Positions 35,240 through 44,406 of a stretch of DNA of 64,000 nucleotides are shown piece by piece. Position 1 is the stretch's first letter. The number at the start of each line of letters is the position of its first letter. The position numbers and the translations under genes are program-made. Source of the stretch: an uncultured Hyphomicrobium sp. (GTDB taxonomy: Bacteria > Pseudomonadota > Alphaproteobacteria > Rhizobiales > Hyphomicrobiaceae); NCBI RefSeq assembly GCF_902826555.1, contig NZ_CADEFI010000007.1, forward strand, positions 24,207-88,206, written 5' to 3'. Below the pieces are notes generated by a model that saw only the letters and a program-made list of their open reading frames with translations, had not been told where the DNA came from and did no database searches.

Positions 35240-35815
35240 CTACGGCGCGGGCGGATCGCCGTCCTCGGGGCCGCTCTCGCCGGCTTCCTCCGGAATGAGG
35301 GCTTCGATCTCGGCGACGTGCTTCTTCACGACGTCGATGTTACCCTTGTGCTGCAGCGGCTGCGACTGCGCGATCTCCTGCGTTAGGTCGTCGACCGCCA
35401 GCTTCTTGTCCTCGGCCGGGATCGAGTCATCGGCTTTGATGTCCTCGAGCTCCTTCTTCATTTTCTCGACCGGGTCGGTAAAGGTCCCCGAGGCGCGATC
35501 GAGCCCGTCGAGAACGACCGTGATATTGGCGCCGACGTCCTCGAACTCGGCAAAGCTTGCGAAGCCGTGTTTCTTGGCGATGTCCTCGAGCTGTTTGGTC
35601 AGGGCCGCATCGGGCGATTCTCCGCCTTCGACGAGCTTGCTTGCGAGAGGCGCAAAATCCTTCTGAGCAGCGATGAAGTTGGCCACCATCTGATCGGTGA
35701 GCTCGATCTGCTTGAACTCCTGCGCTCGAGCGCCCAGCGCCCCGGCGAACGCTACGCCCGCAACAAAGGCGAGACCGAACGCCATTGACTTGAGGCGCGT
35801 GAAGATAGTGCTCAT
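35240..35815 (-). CDS. Exported hypothetical helical protein
   Basis: A 191-residue protein that I do not assign. The signal peptide spans about residues 1-32 (hydrophobic FGLAFVAGVAFAGALGARA then Q). The mature chain is acidic and helical, with TDQMVANFIAAQKDFAPLASKL and repeated KKELEDIKADD / EIAQSQPLQHKGNIDVVKKH elements, and a Pro/Glu-rich tail. It resembles small periplasmic proteins common in Hyphomicrobiales. ATG 35815 is chosen; GGGAGGG lies 12 bases upstream. Confidence 0.68.
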   Translation of the reverse strand: MSTIFTRLKSMAFGLAFVAGVAFAGALGARAQEFKQIELTDQMVANFIAAQKDFAPLASKLVEGGESPDAALTKQLEDIAKKHGFASFAEFEDVGANITVVLDGLDRASGTFTDPVEKMKKELEDIKADDSIPAEDKKLAVDDLTQEIAQSQPLQHKGNIDVVKKHVAEIEALIPEEAGESGPEDGDPPAP

Positions 35816-36250
35816 AGGGCGTAACCCTCCCATCAGGTCAGAATCGCATTGCTTCCCCGGCGTCGCAGATGCGCACTTAAGATTACAACTGAGACGGATC
35901 TAAGAACGGACGCCAGGTCCCGTTGTTCCGACGCGCTATCCGCCTCGAGCCGAGGCCCGGGCGTGCGTCGGCGTCTCGAGACACGTTGCCGCTTCTGGGC
36001 TACACCCGCGGGCGAGCGGCCGCAAGAACGCCCAGCCTCAGGTTTGGCGACCGATCGCTCCATGAGTGTGGTAATATACGACCATATTTGTGGTATTATA
36101 TTACATCTATGCTTATATTGCTGAAATTGCTGCTTAATTTATTTCACCTCGCAAATTGACGGGTGCCCCTGGCTCACGTAGATAGCTTGCTTCGCAACGG
36201 CGACGCTATGCGCGCCGGTTTTTCCAACACGCAGGCAGGAATCTCCCGCC
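35816..36250. other. Gene-free region upstream of rplM with AT-rich tract
   Basis: 435 bases without a supported gene. The first part is GC-rich. From about 36060 to 36155 the sequence is strongly AT-rich, in sharp contrast to its surroundings, and ends just before a sigma-70-type promoter. It is probably an UP-element-like or regulator-binding region for the ribosomal protein operon. Confidence 0.5.
36156..36184 (+). promoter_or_regulatory. Sigma-70-type promoter for rplM-rpsI
   Basis: TTGACG (36156-36161) and TAGATA (36179-36184) are separated by 17 bases, about 67 bases before the rplM start and just after an AT-rich tract. Confidence 0.55.
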
Positions 36251-36712
36251 ATGAAGACTTTTGTCGCCAAACCCGGCGAGGTGCAGAAGAATTGGGTGCT
36301 GATCGACGCCGAAGGGCTGGTCGTCGGACGCCTCGCTGCCCTCATCGCCACCCGCCTCAAGGGCAAGCACAAAGCCATCTACACGCCGCATGTCGATTGC
36401 GGCGACAATGTCATCGTCATCAATGCCGATAAGGTCGCCCTGACCGGCAACAAGCGCGATGGCAAAGAGTACTTTCGCCACACGGGCTACCCCGGCGGCA
36501 TCAAGTCGACAACCCCGAAGCGGATCCTCGAAGGACGCTTCCCCGAGCGGGTGCTCGAGCTCGCCGTCGAGCGCATGCTCGCGCGCGGCCCGCTGCAGCG
36601 CAAGCTGATGCGCAACCTCAAGATCTACAAGGGTGCCGAGCATCCGCACGCGGCGCAGACGCCGACGACGCTCGACATCGCAAAGCTCAATCGTAAGAAC
36701 TCGAGGGCCTAA
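36251..36712 (+). CDS. rplM: 50S ribosomal protein L13
   Basis: A 153-residue L13. The sequence has the family blocks [43 protein letters not shown] and [23 protein letters not shown]. It is an early-assembling large-subunit protein. The rplM-rpsI pair is the universal bacterial order; rpsI starts five bases after it. Confidence 0.97.
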   Translation: MKTFVAKPGEVQKNWVLIDAEGLVVGRLAALIATRLKGKHKAIYTPHVDCGDNVIVINADKVALTGNKRDGKEYFRHTGYPGGIKSTTPKRILEGRFPERVLELAVERMLARGPLQRKLMRNLKIYKGAEHPHAAQTPTTLDIAKLNRKNSRA

Positions 36713-36717
36713 TAGCC

Positions 36718-37197
36718 ATGGTGCAGGAAAGCAAATCCCTGGATGATCTCGGCGCCCTCAAGGGGGCTGCCGCCGCAGATGCTCCGGTGCACGTGCAGAA
36801 GCTCGACAGCTTCGGGCGTGCCTACGCAACCGGCAAGCGTAAGGATGCCGTTGCCCGCGTCTGGATCAAGCCGGGCAAGGGCGTGATCACGGTCAACAAG
36901 AAGGACTTCAAGCAGTATTTCGCACGCCCTGTGCTGCAGATGCTGCTGCAGCAGCCGCTGGCTGCCGCCAACCGCGCGACGCAGTTCGACATCGTCGTGA
37001 CAGTGGCCGGCGGCGGTCTCTCGGGTCAGGCCGGCGCCGTACGCCACGGCATCTCCAAGGCGCTCACCTACTACGAGCCGGAGCTGCGCGGCGTGCTGAA
37101 GAAGGGCGGCTTCCTCACGCGCGACAGCCGCACCGTCGAGCGCAAGAAGTACGGCCGCATGAAGGCTCGCCGCAGCTTCCAGTTCTCGAAGCGCTAA
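36718..37197 (+). CDS. rpsI: 30S ribosomal protein S9
   Basis: A 159-residue S9. An N-terminal extension of about 30 residues, as usual in alphaproteobacteria, precedes [42 protein letters not shown] and the C-terminal [28 protein letters not shown] tail, which reaches the P-site tRNA, are intact. Cotranscribed with rplM and closed by a strong terminator. Confidence 0.97.
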   Translation: MVQESKSLDDLGALKGAAAADAPVHVQKLDSFGRAYATGKRKDAVARVWIKPGKGVITVNKKDFKQYFARPVLQMLLQQPLAAANRATQFDIVVTVAGGGLSGQAGAVRHGISKALTYYEPELRGVLKKGGFLTRDSRTVERKKYGRMKARRSFQFSKR

Positions 37198-37282
37198 AGG
37201 CTTGCAAGTGCTTATGGTTACGCTCCCGGCAGCGCTTATGCCGGGGCGTCCATCGCGCCCCAACCCTACGGGATTTCTTGGC

Positions 37283-37315
37283 AACGGCCCGCTCTCGCGG
37301 GCCGTTGTTTTTTAT
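37283..37315 (+). terminator. Intrinsic terminator of rplM-rpsI
   Basis: AACGGCCCGC (37283-37292) pairs perfectly with GCGGGCCGTT (37297-37306) over a four-base loop, followed by six Ts at 37308-37313. Confidence 0.93.
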
Positions 37316-37388
37316 CTAAATATGGTGTTGTTCTCTGCTGCCAAATTTGGATGGGCGCCAGGTCCATCTTCCCGGAAAGGCGAAGTTG

Positions 37389-38114
37389 ATGCTTGAAGCC
37401 CTGCTGATTGAGCTCGAACACATCACAAACCCCGCGTGGTGGGCGGCGAACGCCGTCCCCCTCTTCAACATCCTGATGATCGACCTGACGCTCGCGGGCG
37501 ACAATGCGATCGTGGTCGGCATGGCCGCCTCGCGGGTGCATCGCTCGATGCGCGCCAAGGTCATCTTCTGGGGCATCGCCGGCGCCGTGGTGCTGCGCAT
37601 CCTCTTCTCGGGCATCGCACAGCAGATGCTGCAGGTGATCGGGCTCACGCTGGCCGGCGGCCTTCTGCTGCTGTTCGTCTCCTGGAAAATGTACAAGCAG
37701 ATCATGGAGGGTCAGGAGCATTCGATCGAACATGTCGAGAGCCAGCTCGCCTCCAATGGGGTGCCCCACAACGAGACCAACTTCTGGTCGGCGCTCTGGA
37801 CCATCATCCTGGCCGACGTGTCGATGTCGCTCGACAACGTGCTCGCGGTCGCAGGCGCCGCGGGTGAATCGACGCTGGTGCTGGTGATCGGCCTCGCCAT
37901 CGCCATCGTATTGATGGCGGTTGCGTCGACCTATATCGCGAAGCTGCTGGCCCGCTATCCTTGGATCGCCTGGGTCGGCCTCATCATCATTCTGTACGTG
38001 GCGCTCGACATGATCTACCGCGACAGTCACAAGATCGTCTGTGCCGCCTACGGCGTCGGCTGCTCGGAGACCATCTTCCAGGGCATCCTGCACCGGCTCG
38101 GGCTCGGCGGATGA
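37389..38114 (+). CDS. TerC-family (YjbE-type) integral membrane protein
   Basis: A 241-residue inner-membrane protein of the TerC family. It has seven or so hydrophobic segments and the paired acidic motifs DLTLAGDNAIVVGMAA (first half) and DVSMSLDNVLAVAGAA (second half), which place Asp/Asn in the membrane. TerC relatives are linked to metal ion efflux, notably manganese, during protein export. ATG 37389 follows GGAAAGG. The stop overlaps the argC start by ATGA, so the two are coupled even though their roles look unrelated. Confidence 0.85.
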   Translation: MLEALLIELEHITNPAWWAANAVPLFNILMIDLTLAGDNAIVVGMAASRVHRSMRAKVIFWGIAGAVVLRILFSGIAQQMLQVIGLTLAGGLLLLFVSWKMYKQIMEGQEHSIEHVESQLASNGVPHNETNFWSALWTIILADVSMSLDNVLAVAGAAGESTLVLVIGLAIAIVLMAVASTYIAKLLARYPWIAWVGLIIILYVALDMIYRDSHKIVCAAYGVGCSETIFQGILHRLGLGG

Positions 38115-39040
38115 ACGCACGCGTCTTCATCGACGGAGAAGCGGGAACGACGGGGCTCGAGATCCGCGAGCGGCTGGCGGCGGAACCGGCCATTTCGGTG
38201 GCCAGCATCGCTGCCGAGGCTCGCAAGGATCCCGATGCGCGCCGCACGCTCATGGGCGAGGTGGACCTGGTGGTGCTGTGCCTGCCCGACGCCGCAGCCG
38301 TAGAGGCCGTGGCGCTGGCGGGGACGCTCGGCAACCGGGCGCCCAAGATCGTCGACGCTTCGACCGCGCACCGCGTGTCGGAAGGCTGGGTGTACGGGTT
38401 TCCCGAACTGGACCGCCACCAAGCAGACGCGATCCGCTCGGCCCGTCAGGTCGCCAATCCCGGATGCTACCCCACCGGAGGCATCGCCCTGCTGCGGCCG
38501 CTCACCGATGCGGGGCTGCTGCCGTCCGACTATCCGGTGACCGTGAACGCCGTGTCGGGCTACTCCGGCGGCGGTAAATCGATGATCGAGGCCTACGAGG
38601 TAACGAAGTCGGCCCCCGACTTCGAGCTCTATGGCCTTAGCCTTGCGCACAAGCACGTGCCCGAGCTCACGCGCTACAGCGGCCTCTCGCGGCAGCCGAT
38701 CTTCGTGCCCTCCGTGGGCAACTTCCGGCAAGGCATGCTGGTCAGCGTGCCTCTGCATCTGGATACGCTTCCGGGCAAGCCTTCGGGCGCCGATTTGCAG
38801 AAGGCGCTGGAAGACCACTATCCGGACGCGCAGCATGTCCGCGTCGTGCCGGCGGCGGAGAGCGCCAAGCTTGGCGGGCGGCTCGATGCGCTGGCGCTCA
38901 ACGGGTCGGACAAGCTCGAGCTCTATGTGTTTGCCAACGAGGCCCAGCGCCAAGCCGTGCTGGTGGCGCGACTGGACAACCTCGGCAAAGGTGCGGCCGG
39001 CGCCGCTGTGCAGAATATCCGATTGATGCTCGGGGTTTAG
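38111..39040 (+). CDS. argC: N-acetyl-gamma-glutamyl-phosphate reductase (short type)
   Basis: A 309-residue NADPH-dependent enzyme for the third step of arginine synthesis. It begins RVFIDGEAGTTGLEIRERL, the nucleotide-binding motif of the short (type 2) ArgC. The catalytic Cys is in VANPGCYPTGGIALLRPL, and the substrate His in SLAHKHVPEL; FRQGMLVSVPLHL is also conserved. In alphaproteobacteria this ArgC commonly lies after rplM-rpsI, as here. Confidence 0.93.
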   Translation: MNARVFIDGEAGTTGLEIRERLAAEPAISVASIAAEARKDPDARRTLMGEVDLVVLCLPDAAAVEAVALAGTLGNRAPKIVDASTAHRVSEGWVYGFPELDRHQADAIRSARQVANPGCYPTGGIALLRPLTDAGLLPSDYPVTVNAVSGYSGGGKSMIEAYEVTKSAPDFELYGLSLAHKHVPELTRYSGLSRQPIFVPSVGNFRQGMLVSVPLHLDTLPGKPSGADLQKALEDHYPDAQHVRVVPAAESAKLGGRLDALALNGSDKLELYVFANEAQRQAVLVARLDNLGKGAAGAAVQNIRLMLGV

Positions 39041-39136
39041 AGCGTTTTGGACTGGGCAGCGTCGGCTGTCACGCGCGGAACAGCGGCGATTTGCGAACCG
39101 GACCAATCTGCGGCACACGCCGTAGGAGGTCTTGCC

Positions 39137-39259
39137 ATGGCTTTGGTATCACTGGTCGTCCTGATCGTGGGCGCGTTCGCAATCGCGGTTTATGCGTCGG
39201 AGAAGCGCTTCGGCGAGCCGCGCCGGAAAATCGGCCGGAAGTCCGATCGCGACGGCTGA
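39137..39259 (+). CDS. Small single-span membrane protein, 40 residues
   Basis: A 40-residue reading frame with a strong ribosome binding site (AGGAGGT at 39124-39130, six bases before ATG). The product is a hydrophobic span MALVSLVVLIVGAFAIAVYA followed by a basic cytoplasmic tail (EKRFGEPRRKIGRKSDRDG). No family assigned. The good start signal and composition argue that it is translated. Confidence 0.6.
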   Translation: MALVSLVVLIVGAFAIAVYASEKRFGEPRRKIGRKSDRDG

Positions 39260-39274
39260 GGCATCGGCCGGCGA

Positions 39275-40342
39275 TCAGGATCCGCGCGAGACGACGTGAA
39301 GGTGGCGAACCGCGAGCACGAGTAGGATCGCGGCGCAGGACTGATGTGCGATGCCGAGCGACAGGGGCACGGCTTCGAGCAGCGTCCAGATGCCGAGTGC
39401 AGCCTGGCCGAGCACGCCAAGCATCAAAAGGCCGGCGGACATCAGCGTCTCTCGCGTCGCGACGCGCGACGAAAACGTTCGCCATGCCTCCCACGCCACC
39501 AAAGCCACGACGGCATAGGCGACGAGGCGATGATTGAACTGCGCCGTCACCGGGTTCTCGAACGGATTGTGATACCAGGGTTCGATGGCCATCAGGTCGT
39601 GCGGGAACAGCGTGCCGTCCATGGACGGCCACGTGTTGTAGACAAGGCCGCCCTTGAGGCTGGCGACGAATGCGCCGAGCACCACCTGCAGGAAAATGGC
39701 GCCGACAATGAGCAGCGGCAGGGTTTTCAGGGCGCCCGGTGCAGCTAGGCTCTCGATTTCAGGACGGCCAAGCTCGAACGCGAGCCAGACGACGAGCGCC
39801 AGGATCAGGAACGCGACCGTGAGGTGGAGCGCGAGGCGATACTGGCTCACGTCGACGCGATCGACGAGGCCGGACTTGACCATGTACCAGCCGATGACGC
39901 CCTGCAGGCCGCCAAGCGCGAGCACGCCTGCGAATTTCCACTGAAAGCCCGGACGCAGCGCGCCAAGCATCCAGAACACGGCCAGCGGGAGCGCGAACGC
40001 AAGCCCGATGATGCGTCCGAGAAAGCGGTGGCTCCATTCCCACCAATAAATGGCCTTGAAAGCCTCGAGCGACATGCCCTTGTTGACCAGGTGGTACTCG
40101 GGAATCTCCTTGTACTTGGCAAATGCCTCCTGCCAATGGGCGTCGTTCAGCGGCGGGATGGCGCCGAGGATAGGTTGCCACTCCGTGATCGAGAGGCCGG
40201 AGTCGGTGAGACGTGTGGCGCCGCCCACCGTGATCATGGCCAGCACAAGGCCCGCGACGAAAAACAGCCACAGGCGCACGGCGCCGTCCCATTGGGCCGC
40301 AGCCGCTTGCGTCTTGCCGTTCATCGTGCCGATCGCCGCCAT
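39275..40342 (-). CDS. ctaA: Heme A synthase CtaA
   Basis: A 355-residue membrane protein that oxidises the heme O C8 methyl to formyl for cytochrome aa3. Eight hydrophobic spans are visible. Key features are GGATRLTDSGLSITEWQPI, the heme-ligand His residues in WWEWSHRFLGR and QFNHRLVAY, and YNTWPSMDGTLFPHDL, which marks the alphaproteobacterial type 2 CtaA. ATG 40342 is favoured (AAGGAAAAA upstream). No cox genes are adjacent. Confidence 0.92.
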   Translation of the reverse strand: MAAIGTMNGKTQAAAAQWDGAVRLWLFFVAGLVLAMITVGGATRLTDSGLSITEWQPILGAIPPLNDAHWQEAFAKYKEIPEYHLVNKGMSLEAFKAIYWWEWSHRFLGRIIGLAFALPLAVFWMLGALRPGFQWKFAGVLALGGLQGVIGWYMVKSGLVDRVDVSQYRLALHLTVAFLILALVVWLAFELGRPEIESLAAPGALKTLPLLIVGAIFLQVVLGAFVASLKGGLVYNTWPSMDGTLFPHDLMAIEPWYHNPFENPVTAQFNHRLVAYAVVALVAWEAWRTFSSRVATRETLMSAGLLMLGVLGQAALGIWTLLEAVPLSLGIAHQSCAAILLVLAVRHLHVVSRGS

Positions 40343-40478
40343 GCGCTTTTTCCTTGGTCTTTCGCCCCGGTGTGATAGGCCCAAGCCGCGCCCCGATCAA
40401 TGCGATGATCGGGCGCTGGAGAGCCAGCCGGACTCCTGAGCCAAGTTAAGGAAAATTCTGCGGGATTTCAGGCCTTAC

Positions 40479-40697
40479 ATGACCGTTCGCACGCGCAAGC
40501 TCGTCGGCGCCATCGCGCTTCTGGTGTTCCTCGCCGTCTATGCACTCGCGGCCATGATGGTAGCGGTGGTGCTGCAGGTCAGCGCCAGCAAGTTCGCAGA
40601 GCTGGTCTATTACCCGGTCGCGGGGCTGCTGTGGGTGCTGCCCGCCATGTGGCTCGTCAGATGGATGCAGAGCCCGGACGGGTCGCCGCGCCCGTGA
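40479..40697 (+). CDS. DUF2842 family small membrane protein
   Basis: A 72-residue protein with two membrane spans (AIALLVFLAVYALAAMMVAVV and LVYYPVAGLLWVLPAMWLV) joined by a short loop, and the R-W-M-Q end typical of the alphaproteobacterial DUF2842 family. Function unknown; often found near heme/cytochrome oxidase genes. Divergent from ctaA. Its 3' end overlaps the deacetylase gene by 41 bases on the opposite strand. Confidence 0.8.
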   Translation: MTVRTRKLVGAIALLVFLAVYALAAMMVAVVLQVSASKFAELVYYPVAGLLWVLPAMWLVRWMQSPDGSPRP

Positions 40698-41784
40698 CGG
40701 TGCCCTCGGCCTGTGCCATCGCCCGAAGGCCTTTGAGACGGGCGAGCGCCGCTTTCGCGGTATCGAAGACAGCGAACGGCACGCCGGTCATCATGGCCGA
40801 GACGTAGCGTGCCTCCTGGAAGTCACCGTTGAGCGAGACACGCGGAAGCCCCGTCATCGGGTATTTCGCGCGCAGCACGTCCTTGTGCGTCGTCACGGCT
40901 GTTTCGAGACCGAGCGAGCGGGCGAGCGCGAAGTCTCGCTCGCCAGCGCTTCCGGCATCTCCATACGGGAAACTGAAGTGGCGGCACGGGCGACCCAGCT
41001 CATGCTCGATGCGGGCCACACTTTCCGCGATCTCTGCGCGCGCGTCCTCCTCGGAAAGCCTCGCGACGGCAAAATGCCGACGGGTGTGGGCGCCGATGGT
41101 GACGAGCGGATCGGCTGCCAGCTCCCGCAGCTCGTCCCAGCCCATGATGAGGTCGCGGCAGAGCGTCGAGGTGTCGTAGCCCGCGCGCTCGGCGATCTCG
41201 TGCACGGTGGCGCGGAGCTCGTTTTCGGGACGCCCGCGGAGGAACCAGTAGATCTCGTGGAATGCGCGATTTTTTTCCTCAGGCGTCGCGCAGTCGAACG
41301 CGCGCTCGACGCCCCCGAGATCGACGCGGATCCGGCTCGCCTTGCGGATCGCGTTCTCGAGCACCAGCCACCAGAGATCGCCGTTGCCGTCGGGATAGTC
41401 GGTTGGAACATAGATGGCGAACGGGGCGCCGTGCTTCTTGAAGACGGGATAGGCGTGGTCGCGATTGTCCCTGTAGCCGTCGTCGAGCGTGAAGCATGCG
41501 AACGGCTGCGCCGGCGCGGCGGACTTCAGGCGGCGTGCGGCCTCGTCGAGAGAAACGATCTCGTGACCTGCGCGGCGCACCGTCTCGATCGCCGTCTCCA
41601 GGAACGCGGGCGCGATCTTCAGGATGCGGTTGGGCTCGAAGGCTTGCGGCGGCTCGGGGCGCACGTTGTGCAGGGTGAAGATCACCCCCTTGCCGCGCGC
41701 GCGTGACGGCACGAGCGCGCCGAGCCCCGAATAGTGGAGCGCGGACAGCCCGAACTGCATCAGCGCGGTGGCGGTGGAGCGCAT
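40657..41784 (-). CDS. Polysaccharide deacetylase (carbohydrate esterase 4)
   Basis: A 375-residue NodB-homology protein. Motif 1 is FTLDDGYRDN with the catalytic and metal-binding Asp pair; motif 2 is IGAHTRRHFAVARLS with the two metal His; motif 3 is FSFPYGDAGS. These remove N-acetyl groups from amino-sugar polymers or precursors. There is no clear cleavable signal peptide. Its neighbours are polysaccharide export genes, so it probably modifies that polymer. Confidence 0.87.
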   Translation of the reverse strand: MRSTATALMQFGLSALHYSGLGALVPSRARGKGVIFTLHNVRPEPPQAFEPNRILKIAPAFLETAIETVRRAGHEIVSLDEAARRLKSAAPAQPFACFTLDDGYRDNRDHAYPVFKKHGAPFAIYVPTDYPDGNGDLWWLVLENAIRKASRIRVDLGGVERAFDCATPEEKNRAFHEIYWFLRGRPENELRATVHEIAERAGYDTSTLCRDLIMGWDELRELAADPLVTIGAHTRRHFAVARLSEEDARAEIAESVARIEHELGRPCRHFSFPYGDAGSAGERDFALARSLGLETAVTTHKDVLRAKYPMTGLPRVSLNGDFQEARYVSAMMTGVPFAVFDTAKAALARLKGLRAMAQAEGTVTGAATRPGSASI

Positions 41785-41862
41785 AGCGGGCCCGGCGGCG
41801 GTTGGTCTCTACACGCGAGCTAAGCGGGTCTTCGTTCAGATCCTGTTAACGGGCGCGCGGCC

Positions 41863-44253
41863 TCAGCCGGCACGGGCGATTTTCTGGCGGTTGCGAGCGA
41901 TGGTCTCCGAGGGATCGAGAGCGAACAGCGCGATGCCGTCGACCTCGAAGCCCAGGAACGATCCCGCCCCGTCGGCGCGCAGCTTCGCTTTCTGCGCCGG
42001 ATCGGCCACCAGCGTTACACCGCAGTCGAAGCGGCCTTGGATGGCCTCGAACAGTCGCCGGGCCGGCTCGGTGCGGGCCACCACGACGATGTGCTCGTAG
42101 ACGTCGTCCAGAGCGTCGAGCAGGAAGTTGATGCTGTCGCTGTCGATAGCCTCGTCCGGGTTCTCGGCGCCGCGACCGCAGGGGATGATGTGCACGTCGC
42201 TGTCACGCAGGGAGCGGACCACATCCTCGAAGCGCACTCGCCCGTCGGCCAGCTCGGTGAAGCCCGGCCACGATGGAAGGCCAAGCGGCTCGGCGATGCC
42301 CGCGCCGTTGAGGCTCCAGTCGACCATGATGACTGCGTGCCCGTTGGTTGCGATATGGCGACAGACAGCAACCGCCTCGCGCGCGAGTGAAAACACATCG
42401 GCGGCGCCCGTAAGCATTGTACGCGTGCCCGAAAGAGCGCCCTTGCGCAGTTTCTCGATCCGCTCGGCCATCGCTTCGTTGCTTGCGATCTCGGTGATGA
42501 CGCTCGCAGTCGATGGGGACAAATCGCGCGCGACCACAGGGACCGATGCTGGCGCTGCGACCGGTCCTTCCGCCACGGTGCGCGGGGGTTCCTCCGATGC
42601 GGCGATCTGCGGCTGGGGCGTTGAAATCTCGACCTCGTCGGGTTCGACGGCGCCCGCGGGGGGCACATCCGGGACGGCCTGCGGCGGCGCGGGCGGCGCC
42701 GGCTTGACGGGCCGCACGGCCTCGACACTTTCGACGGCCGGCTCCTTGCGGGGGACCGGAAGCACCGGCTGCGACCGCTCCATCTGCTCGCGCTGCAGGC
42801 GGGCACGTTCCGTACGGTGCTCGGCGCGCCCCGAGGCGGACGAGGCGACCCGCGCATCGCCCAGGAGTCCTCGCGTGACGACGAGGGCGAGTCCGATCAT
42901 CATGGTGGCGACGGCAACGAGCAGCGCGGTGGCCCCTTTTCTCGGAAATACCGGAACGCTCGACGGCCGCGCGCCGGAGACGATCTGTGCTTCGACGGGA
43001 ATCGTGCGGGCATCGTCAGCGCGCACACGGTTGGCCTCATACTGCGCGCGCAAGCGGTCGAGCTCCGTGCGCTTTGATCTGGCGTCGGCCTCGAGGCTTC
43101 TTAGCTTCGCCTCCTCCGGGCCGGAGGTGACGATGCGCGTCTTGATATCGGCGACGCTTTTCTGAATTGCCTCTTCCCGCAGCGCCGTGACCTTCGCCTC
43201 CTTGCCGAGGCCATCCACGATCTTTGCCACCTCGTCGGCGATCTGGGTCTTGAGACCCCGGAGATCAGCGGAGAGCTGGCGCATGCGCGGATGACCAGGA
43301 AGCAGCGTCGCGGACAGCTCCGAAATCTGGCGTTCGACGCGGACGCGGCTTTGCACGAGGTTCTGGATCAGCGGTGACTTCTGCACGTCGGCCAGCGTCT
43401 CAGCGCTGCCCAGGTCCTGCATCTCGCGAGCCTGCTTGGCGCGGGCCTCGGCTTCGCTGCGTGCCGCCTTGACGCGTGACAGCTCGGCGTTGAGCTCGGA
43501 GAGCTGCTGCTCGTTCAGGCCGGTCGCCTGCTGACCGCCCTTGAAGATGTTGGCCTCTCCACGAAATTTCTCGACGGCGGCCTCGGCCGCAGCCGCTTCG
43601 TCGGCGAGCTTGGAAATCTTGGGCTCGAGCGCCTTCTGCACCTCATCGGTCTCGGTGATGGTCTGATGGGCCATGTTGACGCGATAGGTCTCGGCAATGC
43701 GGTTTGCGACGGCCGCCGCCAGATCGGGATCGATTGACGTGAAGCGCACGCCGATAAAGCGGCTCTCCTTCGGTGAATAGACCTCGAGACGCTTGAAGTA
43801 GCTTGCGAGGGCGCGATCCTGATCGCTCTCCTTCGAACTCGGAGCACCGACGCCGACAAGGCGCAGCAGCGCCGAAAGCCTGTCGGGCGAGCCTTTGGCG
43901 CTGTTGAACTCGGGCCGGTCCGCGAGCTTCATATCGCGAACGATCGCCTCGCCGAGGTCGGTCGACATGAGGGCGCGCACGTGGGTGTTGATCGCCTCCT
44001 TGTCCATGCGCACGGTGACGCTGTCGGAGGCGCCGGAGCGCGAGGGGTCGGTAAAGGGATTGCTGGCGCCGATCGATTCGATCGCGAGTTGTGTCTCCGA
44101 CACGTAGCGAGGGGCAATCTGGGCGAGCACACCATAGGTGGCAGCGGCCAACGCCACGGCCAAGACGGCGAGCTTCGGCAGGCTTCCGATCGCCGCCCGC
44201 CAGAGCGAGCCGAGATCGATATCGTCCGGACGATGGTATGTGGCTCGCGCCAT
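41863..44253 (-). CDS. Wzz/GumC-type chain-length protein with degenerate BY-kinase domain
   Basis: A 796-residue inner-membrane protein of the polysaccharide co-polymerase 2a group. One span near residue 25-45, a long periplasmic coiled-coil region with Wzz and GNVR features (RFIGVRFTSIDPDLAAAVANRIAETY, SATLLPGHPRMRQLSADL), a second span near residue 430 (GATALLVAVATMMIGLALVV), a Pro-rich linker and a C-terminal kinase-like domain. In that last domain the Walker A motif is absent (TMLTGAADVFSLARE in its place) and Walker A' reads VIMVDWSLNG, so ATP binding is probably lost. No Tyr-rich tail. ATG 44253 is taken; TTG 44337 has a poor start. Divergent from the export lipoprotein. Confidence 0.82.
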   Translation of the reverse strand: MARATYHRPDDIDLGSLWRAAIGSLPKLAVLAVALAAATYGVLAQIAPRYVSETQLAIESIGASNPFTDPSRSGASDSVTVRMDKEAINTHVRALMSTDLGEAIVRDMKLADRPEFNSAKGSPDRLSALLRLVGVGAPSSKESDQDRALASYFKRLEVYSPKESRFIGVRFTSIDPDLAAAVANRIAETYRVNMAHQTITETDEVQKALEPKISKLADEAAAAEAAVEKFRGEANIFKGGQQATGLNEQQLSELNAELSRVKAARSEAEARAKQAREMQDLGSAETLADVQKSPLIQNLVQSRVRVERQISELSATLLPGHPRMRQLSADLRGLKTQIADEVAKIVDGLGKEAKVTALREEAIQKSVADIKTRIVTSGPEEAKLRSLEADARSKRTELDRLRAQYEANRVRADDARTIPVEAQIVSGARPSSVPVFPRKGATALLVAVATMMIGLALVVTRGLLGDARVASSASGRAEHRTERARLQREQMERSQPVLPVPRKEPAVESVEAVRPVKPAPPAPPQAVPDVPPAGAVEPDEVEISTPQPQIAASEEPPRTVAEGPVAAPASVPVVARDLSPSTASVITEIASNEAMAERIEKLRKGALSGTRTMLTGAADVFSLAREAVAVCRHIATNGHAVIMVDWSLNGAGIAEPLGLPSWPGFTELADGRVRFEDVVRSLRDSDVHIIPCGRGAENPDEAIDSDSINFLLDALDDVYEHIVVVARTEPARRLFEAIQGRFDCGVTLVADPAQKAKLRADGAGSFLGFEVDGIALFALDPSETIARNRQKIARAG

Positions 44254-44406
44254 TTTCGCTTTTGTCCCGCGAATCTTCTTGTCCCGGAATACACGGCGTC
44301 GCGTTAGAATTTCCTTAAGGTTCCCAAAATCGGGCAACTCCTTAGATTTTCTTAACCCTGGCTCCCTAACACTGGCCGCTCCACGATTTCACCAAGCGGT
44401 CGAACC

